A stretch of 57,585 bases of DNA. It comes from Mesorhizobium sp. dw_380. Its GTDB lineage: Bacteria > Pseudomonadota > Alphaproteobacteria > Rhizobiales > Rhizobiaceae. The notes beneath the pieces were generated by a model. That model had not been told where the DNA came from. It saw only the letters and a list, made by a program, of their open reading frames with translations, and did no database searches. Below, piece by piece: positions 16,751 to 28,019 of this stretch (positions are counted from its first letter, which is position 1; each line of letters starts with the position of its first letter). The DNA is taken from NCBI RefSeq assembly GCF_018588885.1, contig NZ_JAFFIW010000036.1, positions 1 to 57,585 on the forward strand, given 5' to 3'. The translations under genes were made by a program, and so were the position numbers.

Positions 16751-17259
16751 GGTCGCACTCCCAAGGTTTGCAAAACGAAAGCCGTCGATGCTTGGTTGGC
16801 CAGCCAGCGGCCAATAAAACCCGCAGTGCGGCGAGCTGCCCGGGCGTCGTCAGTCGTGATCGCGGGTTTAGGAGTGAGTTTGAGCGCCCTGGATCCCAAG
16901 CCAACGCCCCTGCCTGTAACTGTCAACGCACTGTGCTGGGTCAAGAACAAAAGAGCTTCTCGCGTGATAGGACGCAATGCCATGACACGATCTGGTAACT
17001 CGGCCAGCATAGCGCCATGCTCGGCCGCCCATGTGGCGAAGGTGGTGTCCGACCGGACTGGAAGTGCAGCGCGCGCGCCTGGGTGCAAAGCAAGTGGAAG
17101 GACAAGAAAGGCCAGAGCGAATGGCAATGGCCCGCCTCGGCCAACATCGTATGCTGCCACGGTTCGACTAATCAGCTCGCCACAGAAGGCCGGGTTGAAG
17201 AGCGCAGCTTGCTCTGAGGGTCGATCTCGCCAAGGCTGGGACCAACGGGTCAGTGCCAT
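16747..17259 (-). CDS. ABC-3C middle component
   Basis: A 170-residue small protein located between the nuclease effector and the ATPase, in the order typical for ABC-three-component systems. It begins MALTRWSQPWRDRPSEQAAL; the family often reads 'NPAF...L...A...Y', seen here as LFNPAFCGELISRTVAAYDV. The C-terminus 'FIGRWLANQASTAFVLQTLGVRP' is also typical. Its biochemical role is unknown; it is thought to be an adaptor. ATG 17259 overlaps the effector's expected stop (TGATG); an earlier TTG at 17262 is also possible. Confidence 0.75.
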   Translation of the reverse strand: MALTRWSQPWRDRPSEQAALFNPAFCGELISRTVAAYDVGRGGPLPFALAFLVLPLALHPGARAALPVRSDTTFATWAAEHGAMLAELPDRVMALRPITREALLFLTQHSALTVTGRGVGLGSRALKLTPKPAITTDDARAARRTAGFIGRWLANQASTAFVLQTLGVRP

Positions 17260-18465
17260 CAATCATCCTTTCGGCAGAGTCTGACGAAGTCGCGATGCCA
17301 GCCGAGTCGGAGCTCGTTGGCCAGCATGTGGTGAGCCGACGTTGAGGAAGCGCTTGACAAGTGTTCGGAAGGGGAAACGCGCGTCAGTCTCGACCCAGTG
17401 GTAGACATCCTGTCCCGCCTGTCTAAGCATGGGAGAGTCGGGATCTGTTGTGCCATGTTCGTCGCACATTGCGTTGAACCGTGGCTCCCATTCCTCCAAC
17501 AGGATCGTTTCGAAGCGCGATATTTCGCCGTCAAAAACGACATGTTCACGTGCCCAGCGTGAGCGCTGTGAGAATGCGCGATAGAAATCACGTTTGGCTG
17601 ACTCTATCCGATTGCCGCCGATACCTATCGCCTTGAGCTGGCGAACAAACCCATAGGCTTCGTAAGCGGCAAGGTCTGCTTCCGGTGGTGCGGCGAATTC
17701 CTGGTCAGCAATCAGGGCATTTCGCTGCAACGTCTCCCTTATTTCATCGATACGATTCTCCATTTCTAAGATCGAGACGGTGCCTGGCGGATTTTCAACC
17801 AACGCTTGGCAGATTCGGGGCCACCACCATCCTTCGAGCAGTTCCCGGGCACGCTCGGTGCTTCCGCGCGGAACGGCCATTTTAAGCTGATCTTCAATAA
17901 TTGGATCAAGCTCAGTAAGCAAAGGCTGTGCGTCTAGAACCTGAACCGCACTCAGCAATGATGCTCGCATTCGAGGGGTCAAGCTGAGAAAGGCCTTGAA
18001 TGCAGGTTGCAGCGCCTGATTTTCTGAACTTTCCGCCGCCGCCGTCAAGAGTTCAGCAGCAGTGCGCGCATTGTCGACGCTCGGCTCACCGGTGCCGCGA
18101 TGGGGCCGAAGCAACCAAGTCGCGTCATCCGGTCGAGCCAGTCCAGTCGTCACTAGTACTAAACGGGTACGGTTCGGTAGATTTGGATCCTCAAGTGCTA
18201 GCTGGCTCCAAATTCGCAGCGTCTTCCAAAGGTCAGGGGAGAGATCACCTAGATTGGCAGTACGGCGAAGATGATGTTTGGTCTGGAGGAGCTCTCGGGC
18301 CTCCCCGTCCGTCTCGAACGAGACATCATCCAGACGCTCAACTGCAACTTCAATGCCCGCGTCACCATAGGCATGGCGAAGACATAAGGCGAGCGCAAGA
18401 CGCGCCTGGTATAAATACCCAGCAGCAGATGGGGCTGCTGAAAACACTGTTCCAGAAGTGGTCAA
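17259..18465 (-). CDS. ABC-3C effector with Cap4-like nuclease; C-terminal frameshift
   Basis: The first gene of the ABC-3C operon. The N-terminus has the Cap4-type nuclease pattern: 'AAGYLYQARLALAL', Asp46/47 (ERLDDVSFE) and Q61-T-K63. The rest is the helical C-terminal domain of ABC-3C effectors. As sequenced, the frame ends at 17263 with an odd tail (GSPHAGQRAPTRLASRLRQ). The neighbouring frame from about 17338 encodes HHMLANELRLGWHRDFVRLC and stops at 17259 in a TGATG overlap with the next gene. I infer a 2-base loss or 1-base gain near 17332-17340 that removes the last ~22 native residues. The start is TTG 18465, with GGGGG about 7 bases upstream. Confidence 0.75.
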
Positions 18466-18772
18466 CTAAATTCCCCCGAATTGAAAAATAGCTATTCCTT
18501 CCGCTGGCGCAATGGTTGCAATTGATTCCCCTCAATTGTTTTCGACGCCCAGGATGGCGAAAATGTCGGACGCACCATGGCTGGGGCGACCACAAGGAAC
18601 GCGGTATCTTTTCGTGAGGGCGATCACCAGCGCTTATTTGGTCAAAAGGCTGTAGTTTCGAAGGCGTGCATTTGGCGTAAAGCTGGCTAGATGGGGGAGT
18701 AGGAAATAGATGCTACTGCGCAACAGCGTTCATGCTTTGTGCTCCGAAAGTCGCATAAAGGGCAGTCTGGTA
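18466..18772. other. Upstream region of the ABC-3C operon
   Basis: I see no gene here. The AT-rich stretch just before the effector start (18470-18545) contains the operon promoter and two CAATTG motifs 8 bases apart (18517-18540) that could be a regulator site. Confidence 0.4.
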
Positions 18773-19126
18773 TGCCTTCCAGAATTATCTGTCGTTGTGA
18801 GACTCCAAGTCCAGAATAATCTGTCGTCGTCCTGACTGCTAAGTGGCTCATATTCCACCCTTTTAGCCAGAAGAGGTTACCAATGCCCTTCGGTCAACAG
18901 GTGCCCCAACGACAATTAATTCCGAACTGGCGCTAAGGGGCTGTCTTCATTAAGCCTTTTGCGGCCCTGATTGGTAACCTGAGGCCACCCACCACGCGGA
19001 TTGGTAGCCCACAGGAATAGGTTTGGTAACCCTTATCGAGTGAGGGCCGCTCGTACCTTTCGGCGGGTTCGTTTCAGTTCTAAGCCCGGCTTAATTCTGG
19101 ACAACGACAGATAATTCTGGACGGCA
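18773..19126. mobile_element. Internally deleted IS (IS21-like ends)
   Basis: About 354 bp bounded by 26-bp inverted repeats that match at 25 positions (18773-18798 and 19101-19126; core CCAGAATTATCTGTCGTTGT). A third copy of the motif (18811-18830) lies just inside the left end. Repeated internal end motifs are typical of IS21-family elements. There is no transposase inside. Between the ends are four GGTAACC-type motifs (near 18870, 18971, 19000 and 19023) that look like the ends of a second, nested IS. The element may be non-autonomous. Confidence 0.6.
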
Positions 19127-19188
19127 CAGTGGAACTCAACGCGTTGTAAGGATGGCATAGAGAAGCAGTAGCCCCTTCTCTAGTCTCG

Positions 19189-20004
19189 CTACGGGAAAAA
19201 TTCTGGAAAATGGGTCTGCTTGGCTGGACGCAGAACGCTGTGGTTATTCAGCCGGCATTTCTGAAGCCTCTCCAAGACAAACAGCTTGCCTTCGCGCACG
19301 CTGTCTTCGAGCGGCTTCGGCTTCGCCAGATGCGCCGCAATCGCGCTGGCCAGCATGCAACCTGTCCCGCGCATCGATGTGGCAAGGCGCGGTGCATCGA
19401 AGCGGATGGGTTCGTGCCCGGAGCGTAACAGAATATCGGTCGACCGGGTTCCCGACGCATGCCCACCCTTGATCAGCAGGGCTTGAGGGCCGGCGGCCAG
19501 CAGTCTTTTTCCTTGTTGGAGCGCTCCGTCCTCATCCACTGCCAGTTCGGAGCCACTAAGGAGCGCCAGTTCAGGGAGGTTGGGCGTGACAATGCAGCAA
19601 AGCGGCATAAGATCGCGCTTCATGGCAGCGATAGCGCCTGCTTGCAGAAGTGCGCGGCCTGAGGTGGAGGCCAGCACAGGGTCGAGTACTGCGGGGACAT
19701 GCGGAAATTTGCGCAGCACTGCGGCAACGGCAACAATGATCTTGGCAGTCGCCAGCATGCCGATCTTGATTGTGGCCACGTCGTTGGCCTGCAGCGCGGC
19801 GCACATCTGATTGGCCACCAGGCTAGGTGGCGAATAATAGATTTCGATCACGGCGTCATGCGTTTGCACCGTTAGCGCTGTGACGGCGAGACAGGTGCGC
19901 ACGCCAATGGCAGAGATCGTCTCGATATCGCGTGCAATTCCAGCACCGCCACTGGAGTCCGATCCACCGACGACAAGCACATGTGGTTCTCGCCTCAGCG
20001 CCAT
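19189..20004 (-). CDS. thiD: Hydroxymethylpyrimidine/phosphomethylpyrimidine kinase
   Basis: ThiD phosphorylates HMP to HMP-P and then HMP-PP, the pyrimidine half of thiamine. Seen: GGSDSSGGAGIARDIETI (glycine-rich substrate loop), 'LDPVLASTSGRALL', 'LLIKGGHASGT', and the anion-hole motif MRGTGCMLASAIAAHLA with its Cys and Gly. At ~271 residues it is full length (usual ~265). ATG 20004 (MALRREPH) is preferred; an upstream ATG at 20025 also exists. It overlaps thiE by 10 bases and is the last gene of the thi operon. About 20 extra residues at the C-terminus are unusual. Confidence 0.92.
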   Translation of the reverse strand: MALRREPHVLVVGGSDSSGGAGIARDIETISAIGVRTCLAVTALTVQTHDAVIEIYYSPPSLVANQMCAALQANDVATIKIGMLATAKIIVAVAAVLRKFPHVPAVLDPVLASTSGRALLQAGAIAAMKRDLMPLCCIVTPNLPELALLSGSELAVDEDGALQQGKRLLAAGPQALLIKGGHASGTRSTDILLRSGHEPIRFDAPRLATSMRGTGCMLASAIAAHLAKPKPLEDSVREGKLFVLERLQKCRLNNHSVLRPAKQTHFPEFFP

Positions 20005-20600
20005 TGGTCCGTCTTCTCGATCCATTCTCGCGTGCGCGCCTCGGGGTCGTCGTTGAGCGTGATGTCGGTCACCACCGCCGCGCTGTCCGCGCCAGCCGCA
20101 AAGACACCGTCGAGCCGCTCAGGGTTGAGGCCACCAATGGCGACCAATTGAAACGGCGCGACCTGGCGCTTCCATTCGCTGATCCGTTCGACCCCTTGCG
20201 GCGCCCATTTCATCTTCTTCAGGATGGTCGGATAGATGGGTCCAAGCGCTATGTAGTCAGGCTCGGCGGCCATCGCCGTTTCCAGCTCCTGATGATCATG
20301 TGTGCTCAGTCCGAGCCTTACGCCGGCTGCCCGTATCGCCAAGAGGTCAGCGGTCTGCAAATCCTCCTGGCCGAGATGTATGAAGTCGCAGCCTTCCTCG
20401 ATTGCCAGGCGCCAGTGGTCGTTGACGATGAGTTGGCACTGGTATCGAGCACACAAGGCCTTCGCGGTGCGGATCTCCGCGCGCAACCCAGCCTCATCCA
20501 CGGTCTTGATGCGCAGTTGCAGAAGCCGGACTCCGAGTGGGACCAGCCGTTCGATCCAGGCAGCGCTGTCGACGATCAGGTAGAAGGGATCGAGCTTCAT
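19995..20600 (-). CDS. thiE: Thiamine-phosphate synthase
   Basis: ThiE joins HMP-PP and the thiazole phosphate to give thiamine phosphate. The 201-residue TIM barrel carries LLQLRIKT (phosphate/substrate strand), 'LIVNDHWRLAIEEGCDFIHLGQEDL' (HLGQ motif), 'ALGPIYPT' and 'VAIGGLNPER'. Like many alphaproteobacterial ThiE proteins, it has Glu where others have Lys at some substrate contacts. Its ATG overlaps the thiG stop (ATGA), so it is co-translated within the operon. Confidence 0.92.
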   Translation of the reverse strand: MKLDPFYLIVDSAAWIERLVPLGVRLLQLRIKTVDEAGLRAEIRTAKALCARYQCQLIVNDHWRLAIEEGCDFIHLGQEDLQTADLLAIRAAGVRLGLSTHDHQELETAMAAEPDYIALGPIYPTILKKMKWAPQGVERISEWKRQVAPFQLVAIGGLNPERLDGVFAAGADSAAVVTDITLNDDPEARTREWIEKTDQWR

Positions 20601-21370
20601 GAAAAAACTGCCCTGCCGATCATCGGTGTCGATGGCACGGCGACTTCGCGCGGTTCGAGCATTCCCGAGCTGAACGCCTCACGACCGGCGTCGACCGCCT
20701 TACCGAAAGCACGCGCCATGCCGACCGGATATGCCGCCTTGGCGACCGCTGTGTTCAGGAGCACGGCGTCAAAGCCGAGTTCCATGACGGTGGCCGCGTG
20801 CGACGGCCGTCCGAGCCCCGCATCCACAATCAGCGGGACGCCAGGGAAATATCCGCGCATCGAGCGCAGCGCCGTCATGTTGACCGGTCCCAAGGCGGAA
20901 CCGATCGGTGCGCACCACGGCATCAGGACCTTGCAGCCCGTTTCCAGCAGCCGCTCGGCGACAACGAGATCGTCGGTGGTATAGGGGAATACCGCAAAGC
21001 CGTCCTCGCACAGGATGCGGGCGGCTTCAACCAGACCGAACACATCCGGCTGTAGCGTGTCGTGATTGCCGATCACTTCGAGCTTGATCCAGTTGGTGCC
21101 GAAGACCTCGCGCGCCATTTTCGCGGTGGTGACGGCTTCCTTGACGGAGAGGCAGCCGGCGGTATTGGGCAGGATTCTGGCGCCCAGCGAGCGGATCAAC
21201 GACCAGAATTGTTCGCCGGCCCTACCGCCCGCCATCTCACGCCGCAACGAGACGGTCACCACCGACGTGCCCGACGCCTTGACCGCGTCGGCAAGGATGG
21301 CCGGCGAAGGATACTGAGCCGTGCCGAGAAGCAGGCGCGACGAAAGCTCGGTTCCATAAAGCTCCAACAT
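20597..21370 (-). CDS. thiG: Thiazole synthase
   Basis: ThiG builds the thiazole ring from DXP, dehydroglycine and ThiS-thiocarboxylate sulfur. The 257-residue TIM barrel shows SRLLLGTAQYPS, the loop TSVVTVSLRRE, 'LPNTAGCLSVKEAVTTAKMAREV' and 'WIKLEVIG', the strand holding the Schiff-base Lys. Also seen are MPWCAPIGSALG and 'PLIVDAGLGRPSHA'. It starts at ATG 21370, directly after the thiS stop (TAG-C-ATG), and ends in a 4-base overlap with thiE. Confidence 0.93.
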   Translation of the reverse strand: MLELYGTELSSRLLLGTAQYPSPAILADAVKASGTSVVTVSLRREMAGGRAGEQFWSLIRSLGARILPNTAGCLSVKEAVTTAKMAREVFGTNWIKLEVIGNHDTLQPDVFGLVEAARILCEDGFAVFPYTTDDLVVAERLLETGCKVLMPWCAPIGSALGPVNMTALRSMRGYFPGVPLIVDAGLGRPSHAATVMELGFDAVLLNTAVAKAAYPVGMARAFGKAVDAGREAFSSGMLEPREVAVPSTPMIGRAVFS

Positions 21371-21371
21371 G

Positions 21372-21569
21372 CTAGCCGCCCTGCATGGGCGAGAGGATTT
21401 CGATCCGGTCGCCGTCGCTCAACTGGAACTCCGCGCGGTTGGCTTTGTGCACGAGGTCGCCGTTGACGGCGGTGGCGAGCCAATCGCCCTCATAGTCGAG
21501 CGCGGCAAGCAACTCGGCCAGCATGGTGGCGGCAATCTCACGCGCCTCGCCGTTGACCATCAGTTTCAT
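21372..21569 (-). CDS. thiS: Sulfur carrier protein ThiS
   Basis: A 65-residue beta-grasp protein: 'MKLMVNGEAREIA' first strands, 'ATAVNGDLVHKA' and the C-terminal MQGG. The terminal Gly-Gly is adenylated and thiocarboxylated to deliver sulfur to ThiG. The ATG at 21569 has AAGGAG 7 bases upstream, whereas the ATG two codons earlier would sit on top of the ribosome site. It overlaps the end of thiO by 32 bases. No thiF is present in the operon, so activation must come from elsewhere; the E1-like protein at 1041 belongs to another operon. Confidence 0.92.
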   Translation of the reverse strand: MKLMVNGEAREIAATMLAELLAALDYEGDWLATAVNGDLVHKANRAEFQLSDGDRIEILSPMQGG

Positions 21570-22535
21570 GAGCATGCTCCTTGGTTCTGTCTTGACTGAA
21601 AACCAGGTCGGCAGCCTGGCGCGCCATGGCGGGGGCGAGGAGAAAACCGTGACGATAAAGACCGTTGATCGCGATGATCTCACCGTCTGTTTCGACGCGT
21701 GGCAAATTGTCGGGAAATGCCGGACGGACACCCACACCGGTTTCAACGATCTCGGCCTCACCAAAGGCCGGATGGAGGGCATGGGCGGCGCCCAGCAGCT
21801 CCATCATGGAACGCGCCGTCACCGGTCCGGCGCTCTGGCTTTCAATCATCGTCGCTCCGATCATGAAACGGTGATCGGTGCGCGGCACGGCATAAAGCGG
21901 AAAGCGTGGATGAAGCAAACGGACCGGCCGCGACAGCGAGACATCAGGCGTGCGAAGGATCAGCATTTCGCCGCGAACACCGCGCAGCCTGTCATCGGCC
22001 GCTGCCATTCCCATGCAGTCTATCTGACGGGCGAAACCCGAAACAGGCCGGGCGTCGCAGCCGAAGTGGAATTTGACACCCATGGTCGCAAGCTTGTCAT
22101 GAAGTGCCGCCATCGCCTGGCGTGGGTCGAGGTGAGCCTCGTCGGGGAAGAGCAATCCACGCCGGAAGCGGCCGGCGAGGTCGGGTTCCAGGAGCGCAAT
22201 TTCGTTTTCATCGACGCGCCGATGCCCTGACGTGCGACTGGCGAACCGGTCAAGCTCACCGGCATCACGCGGCGCGGCCACGACCAATGTCCCGGCCCGT
22301 GTCACCTGACCCGACAGCACCGCATCCCACCAGTCGGCAGCGTCGCGTCCGAGATCCAGCACCGGCTGCTCCGCGCTTTCGCGCTCGCTCCATGGCGCCA
22401 GCATGCCGCCGGCGAACCACGACGCGTTGCCGCCAAGGCCATGCCGCATCTCGGCGACTGTAACCGTCGCGCCGCGGGCGGCGAGTTCGAAAGCGACGGT
22501 GAGGCCGGCAACGCCGGCCCCTTTGACGAGCACCC

Positions 22536-22539
<4 letters not shown>
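21538..22539 (-). CDS. thiO: Glycine oxidase ThiO
   Basis: FAD-dependent oxidase that turns glycine into dehydroglycine for ThiG. The 333-residue protein starts with the dinucleotide fold 'VKGAGVAGLTVAFELAARG' (GxGxxG). It continues with GGNASWFAGGMLAPWSE, typical of ThiO in Rhizobiales, then PRTDHRFMIGAT and 'GLYRHGFLLAPAMA'. ATG 22539 overlaps the thiC stop by 4 bases. The usual start of this group is exactly MRVLVKGAGVAGL. Cytosolic. Confidence 0.92.
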
Positions 22540-24371
<1,832 letters not shown>

Positions 24372-24487
24372 CGTGAGGCTCCTTTGCTCATGCATTGGAG
24401 ACCCAGTTCTGTGCCGGAAGGATGAAAAGACGCTTCTGTAGACCTGCTGCAGCAGGACCTCGGGCGTAAACTCCCGCAAAGCGCTTG

Positions 24488-24585
24488 CACCGTCCCTACG
24501 CCAGTATGAACTGGATCAGGTTCAACGGGTCACTGCGCCGCGAAAGCCAGCAGTATCTCAGCCCCTTACCGGGACTCCCCTGGTG
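24488..24585 (-). promoter_or_regulatory. TPP riboswitch (THI element)
   Basis: Reading the minus strand, the conserved blocks appear in order: ACTCCC/GGGG stem, GGGGCTGAGATA, then ACCCGTTGAACCTGATC and GCGTAGGGA. This is the classic TPP aptamer. It lies 117 bases before thiC, and binding of thiamine pyrophosphate should shut off the operon, probably by hiding the ribosome site, as I see no clear terminator hairpin. Confidence 0.95.
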
Positions 24586-24599
24586 AATGCCTCAAGTTG

Positions 24600-25602
24600 A
24601 ATGGGCCGGTGCTGCTTTGTCAAGCGCCTTCGGGCGCCTTCGGGCGCCTTCGGCCGGTGGCGACGTCCGGCGGCCGGCCGAGCGGAGAGCTCGCGCATGC
24701 ATCGGGGACAAGTCACGCCCCGTAGACCAGGGCTGGAATGGCCAAAGTCTCATTCGCTTCGTGAAGGATGGAAAAACTGTATCGGCCATGTGCGTCGAGA
24801 TCGACCGAGTAGCTCAGGCGGTCACGGATGTGGTTATCCTGGTCGAAGGCGACGATTTGCGGCTTCAGCGAGGTGATTTGCACCACGTCCAGGTAGATGG
24901 AGTTGCAGATATGATCTGGTCGTCGGGCTGGCAGGTGCAAGCGGCCGCTCTATTCAGGATGCGGCATCGGCGGCGTTCCCGATACCAATGATATCTTGCG
25001 GGCAACTTATGCAATCACCGGCTTCGTAAAACCCGACGGCGGCGGCCGTGTCCTGGCGCTGAGGATGTGCCGCTGTTCCAGCAGAGAAATCGCGTGGGCG
25101 CGGAGTTTTCGCTCTGCGAGGAAGAGTTGACGCAATCGTTTAGCTTGCTTGCAGTTCGTAGAGACCCGCCTTTGAAAGCAACTAAGCTATTGCATTGATA
25201 TGTTGGTGCGCGATCGATCGCTACATAGCCGGCCGCCATTATCCGAGTATTGATCCGCCGGTGTTCGTGTTGCCGTATATGGCAATCCCTGCGAGATCGT
25301 CGCGGCCGGATCGGCCGCACCCTCTAGTCATAAAAGGGGAAGCGACCGAGAATTCCGCTGCCGAAAACTTCTCTGGCTTGGCTATGCATGCGGTAGATGA
25401 GATCGCCGCCTACCGCGACCTGGTCGAGGAAGGCATCGACGCCCAGTTCGGACAGCCTGGTTATCGCAATGCGTTAGCGGCTCAGACTTGCGGTCTCGAG
25501 AGCGGCCTTTGGGGGTCACCTCTTTTTTGTTTCAGAGGTTGGAAGACGGCTGCTCGTTACCCAATAGAAATGGCGACTACGGAACGCGATCGATCGCGGC
25601 CA
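24600..25602. other. Degraded or non-coding region
   Basis: The 10-base unit CGGGCGCCTT is repeated about three times at 24624-24654. A minus-strand frame at 24713-24940 (75 residues, including 'DLDAHGRYSFSILHEANETL') has protein-like composition but no match I know. A plus-strand stretch at 25384-25490 reads MHAVDEIAAYRDLVEEGID and also looks like part of a lost gene. No complete gene is supported. Confidence 0.4.
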
Positions 25603-25866
25603 TCAGGAAACACCTGTCTTCGGCTCAACCTCGACATGGCGTCCGATCGACCGCAGATATACAGCTATCTCGTCCATGAGATGATCGCGTTCGCCGTAGA
25701 TCTCAGCAATCCTGCGCAGCTGTGGCTCGACGGACCTCCGTTGCGCCGGCGTCAAATCAGCATCGCCAAAGACATATCCCAAGTTGCCAATCGCGCAAAT
25801 GTTGCAGCCGGCCTCCACAACTGCTTGCACGAATGCCGGAATGTCTTTTTCTTGCATAGTCTTCAT
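25603..25866 (-). CDS. Small hypothetical protein, 87 residues
   Basis: I do not recognise a named family. The protein (MKTMQEKDIPAFVQAVVEAG...) is soluble and helical, with two adjacent cysteines (CNIC) and a C-terminal helix rich in charged residues. GAGAG lies 6 bases before ATG 25866. Composition and a good ribosome site suggest a real gene; small proteins like this are common in rhizobial symbiosis regions. No gene partner is visible next to it. Confidence 0.5.
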   Translation of the reverse strand: MKTMQEKDIPAFVQAVVEAGCNICAIGNLGYVFGDADLTPAQRRSVEPQLRRIAEIYGERDHLMDEIAVYLRSIGRHVEVEPKTGVS

Positions 25867-26961
25867 GTCGAACTCTCGTGAATGGCGTGCTTGCGCGCCC
25901 ATGCTGCCTTTTCAGCGTGTCCTCTGGGCGGCGCAAGCCTTGAGCGTAATTGTGCCGGGCAACCTCGACTATCCCGTCTGCCACGCTCTTTAGAGTCGGT
26001 GGGGTCTGGTGATTGCAGGCTGGGCCACTCAAAAGCCTGCAAGAAGAAAGTCATGGCGACCATTGCTCAAGATCGCGAGGGTGCGTGCAAGACCTTCCGT
26101 TGGCAGTCATGCACGCTCACCCAGCAACTGGGTATTGAGCAACTGGGTCTCACGTCGCGGGTCTCGTGTGCTTCACAGCCGAAAATAAGGTACCACCGTG
26201 GCTATTCTCAAGTGCAGGCTACCTCTTCAGGACACGGCGGAGTGCCTTCCGACGCACCCCTGGTGCAACGTGCGACCTAACGAGACACATCTCGTTCGCG
26301 TTCCCTCGACCTTTCTTCGTATTGCTGCTTGCCCTGCGATTTCAGGCCCTCTGCTAGCTTCTCGGCCGCTCTTTGGCCTGCAATGTCACTATTCAAGATC
26401 ATATCCGACATCCCTGGATGGTCATAACCGTAATGCGCATGCAGTTTCCCTCACGAGCAGCGCCTATCCGTCGATTAGTTCGTCTTCCGGAACCCGAAGC
26501 CCTTTTTATCCGGCGTACCTATCCACCATTCAACCGGTATACCTTTCCCAACTTTGGCGGACCATTTACCTCAGGCATGATCATCTCGCGTGACATTTTT
26601 TTTTGGCGCCATCATCGCACGTGGCATTTTCTAAAAACCAAGACGTGTCAATTTGTAAAATCAAGGATGCGGCCGCGCCCGTTGCGAGGATTTGCAGGTA
26701 GCTCTTCAGCCCCAACACGATGTGTGAGGCGGCGGTGGAAAAGGCAACCGACGGCGTCGACGCGTCCTTTGATGATCGCAAGCGATATGCTTCGTCGCGA
26801 GCCCAGATTGCGGTCTCGGGCACAAGGCGAGATCACAGTTCTGCGATCTGTGGTAACGCGAGCCCGCAAAGCGCCGCTGCGGCCACCGCTTTTGGAATCT
26901 GGACGAGATTCGTCGTCGTCTGAGATCAGTTGATCGAGCAGTTCGCGCGCGCGGGACGCGC
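25867..26961. other. Gap with no supported gene
   Basis: Several overlapping short frames are present on both strands and none has a convincing start and protein-like composition. A minus-strand segment around 25900-26030 (SVADGIVEVARHNYAQGL) may be a fragment of a lost gene. The region from 26700 may include the decayed 5' part of the scpB relic. Confidence 0.4.
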
Positions 26962-27484
26962 TTGCGGTGCAGTCTCTCCCGCGAGCTCGCCCGTGACCTT
27001 CTCATCGACGACATCCGAGAGCTGCGCGGACGGCCCTATGACCTCGTCGCTGTCGCCGGCGGCTGGAAGCACCTGACACGGCCGGCCTATGCCGATGCCA
27101 TCCGCGCCTGCGGAAGCAGCGGGCGTGCCGTGGACCTGACGTGGTCGGACGTGCTGATGCTGATGTGCATCGGCACTTCCAGCCGATTACCCGCGCCGAA
27201 TTGTCGTCGGTTTTCGGGAAGTAATCAGTCGCGACCTGATCGGCCATCTGCGGCACCGGCCTGATCGCGTCGAACCCGCGCAGTCCGACGCCCGGCGCTC
27301 CCTACACCTATGTGACGACAAAAGCGTCCTGCTCGAGTTCGGCCTCGACACGCTTCGCGATCTCCCGGACTGCGAGGCGCTCGAGGATGCCGGGCTGCTG
27401 AGCAGAGATGAGCTGCTTGCTGGTGAAATTATGCCAGAGTTGGCTAGTGGCCATGAGGATGCGGGTTTGGATACGGAGGAATAG
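26962..27484 (+). pseudogene. ScpB-like chromosome segregation protein relic
   Basis: Pieces in three frames follow the order of a ScpB protein: LLIDDIRELRGRPYDLVAVA and 'HLTRPAYADAIRACG', then 'FQPITRAELSSVFGK' in another frame followed at once by TAA. The last piece is 'LLEFGLDTLRDLPDCEALED' and 'AGLLSRDELLAGE', ending at TAG 27484. At least two frameshifts and one stop disrupt it, so it is not functional. ScpB normally works with ScpA and SMC in chromosome condensation. ScpB-like paralogues are common passengers of rhizobial IS-rich DNA. Confidence 0.8.
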
Positions 27485-27992
27485 CTTGGCGCTGCAGACG
27501 CTGTGGCCACCGGGCTTGCGAGTGCTTCCAGCTTTCCATAGCGAATCTAGCGCGCCCAAGGGCGTCCGAAATTTGTAGGCAAATTTCGGACATGGACACG
27601 GTCAGCGACGTCAAGCAGGCAGCGGTATGCGGCCTCTGCACCGCTGTCGCCCAAAAATTCGTGGCCATGGGCAAGCCCCACTTGAGACCCCCAGAGAGAA
27701 CGCTCGTGAGCGATGGAAACGGTTTTGGTCCAAAGCTTGATACAGATGGCCTGCAGATGGGTGTAGGGTTTCAAAGCGCTCGAAGACGCGCCTTCGCAGA
27801 GTTAAAAGTCCGCGACGAACTCGTGTGTCGTTTGTCGCCAACTGCAAATTCGATAGTTAGCGCAATTATACTGCGCCGAGTCTGCCATCTCGAGCCCCAA
27901 GGGTTTGTGAGGCCTCTCGGCTCACCACCGCCTTTGCTAACCGCCGTGATTCCAAAGACGCGTGCCTTTACGGAGGGGGTCAAACGGCCTAT
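27485..27992. other. Gap between the scpB relic and the TA pair
   Basis: A minus-strand frame (about 27550-27770: YTHLQAICIKLWTKTVSIAH and further) has protein-like composition but I do not recognise it. It may be a relic of a mobile gene. There is no complete gene. Confidence 0.4.
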
Positions 27993-28019
27993 ATTATTCT
28001 TTATAAGGAGAAGAATAAT
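27993..28019 (+). promoter_or_regulatory. Hairpin enclosing the antitoxin ribosome site
   Basis: Perfect 9-bp arms ATTATTCTT (27993-28001) and AAGAATAAT (28011-28019) enclose a 9-base loop that contains the ribosome site AAGGAG. The right arm overlaps the ATG. It could act as an operator or hide the ribosome site in the mRNA. Confidence 0.6.

Noticed and set aside
24624..24654. Triple CGGGCGCCTT repeat as a regulatory array
   Set aside because: Only three short units with no gene directly downstream; more likely slippage in GC-rich DNA.
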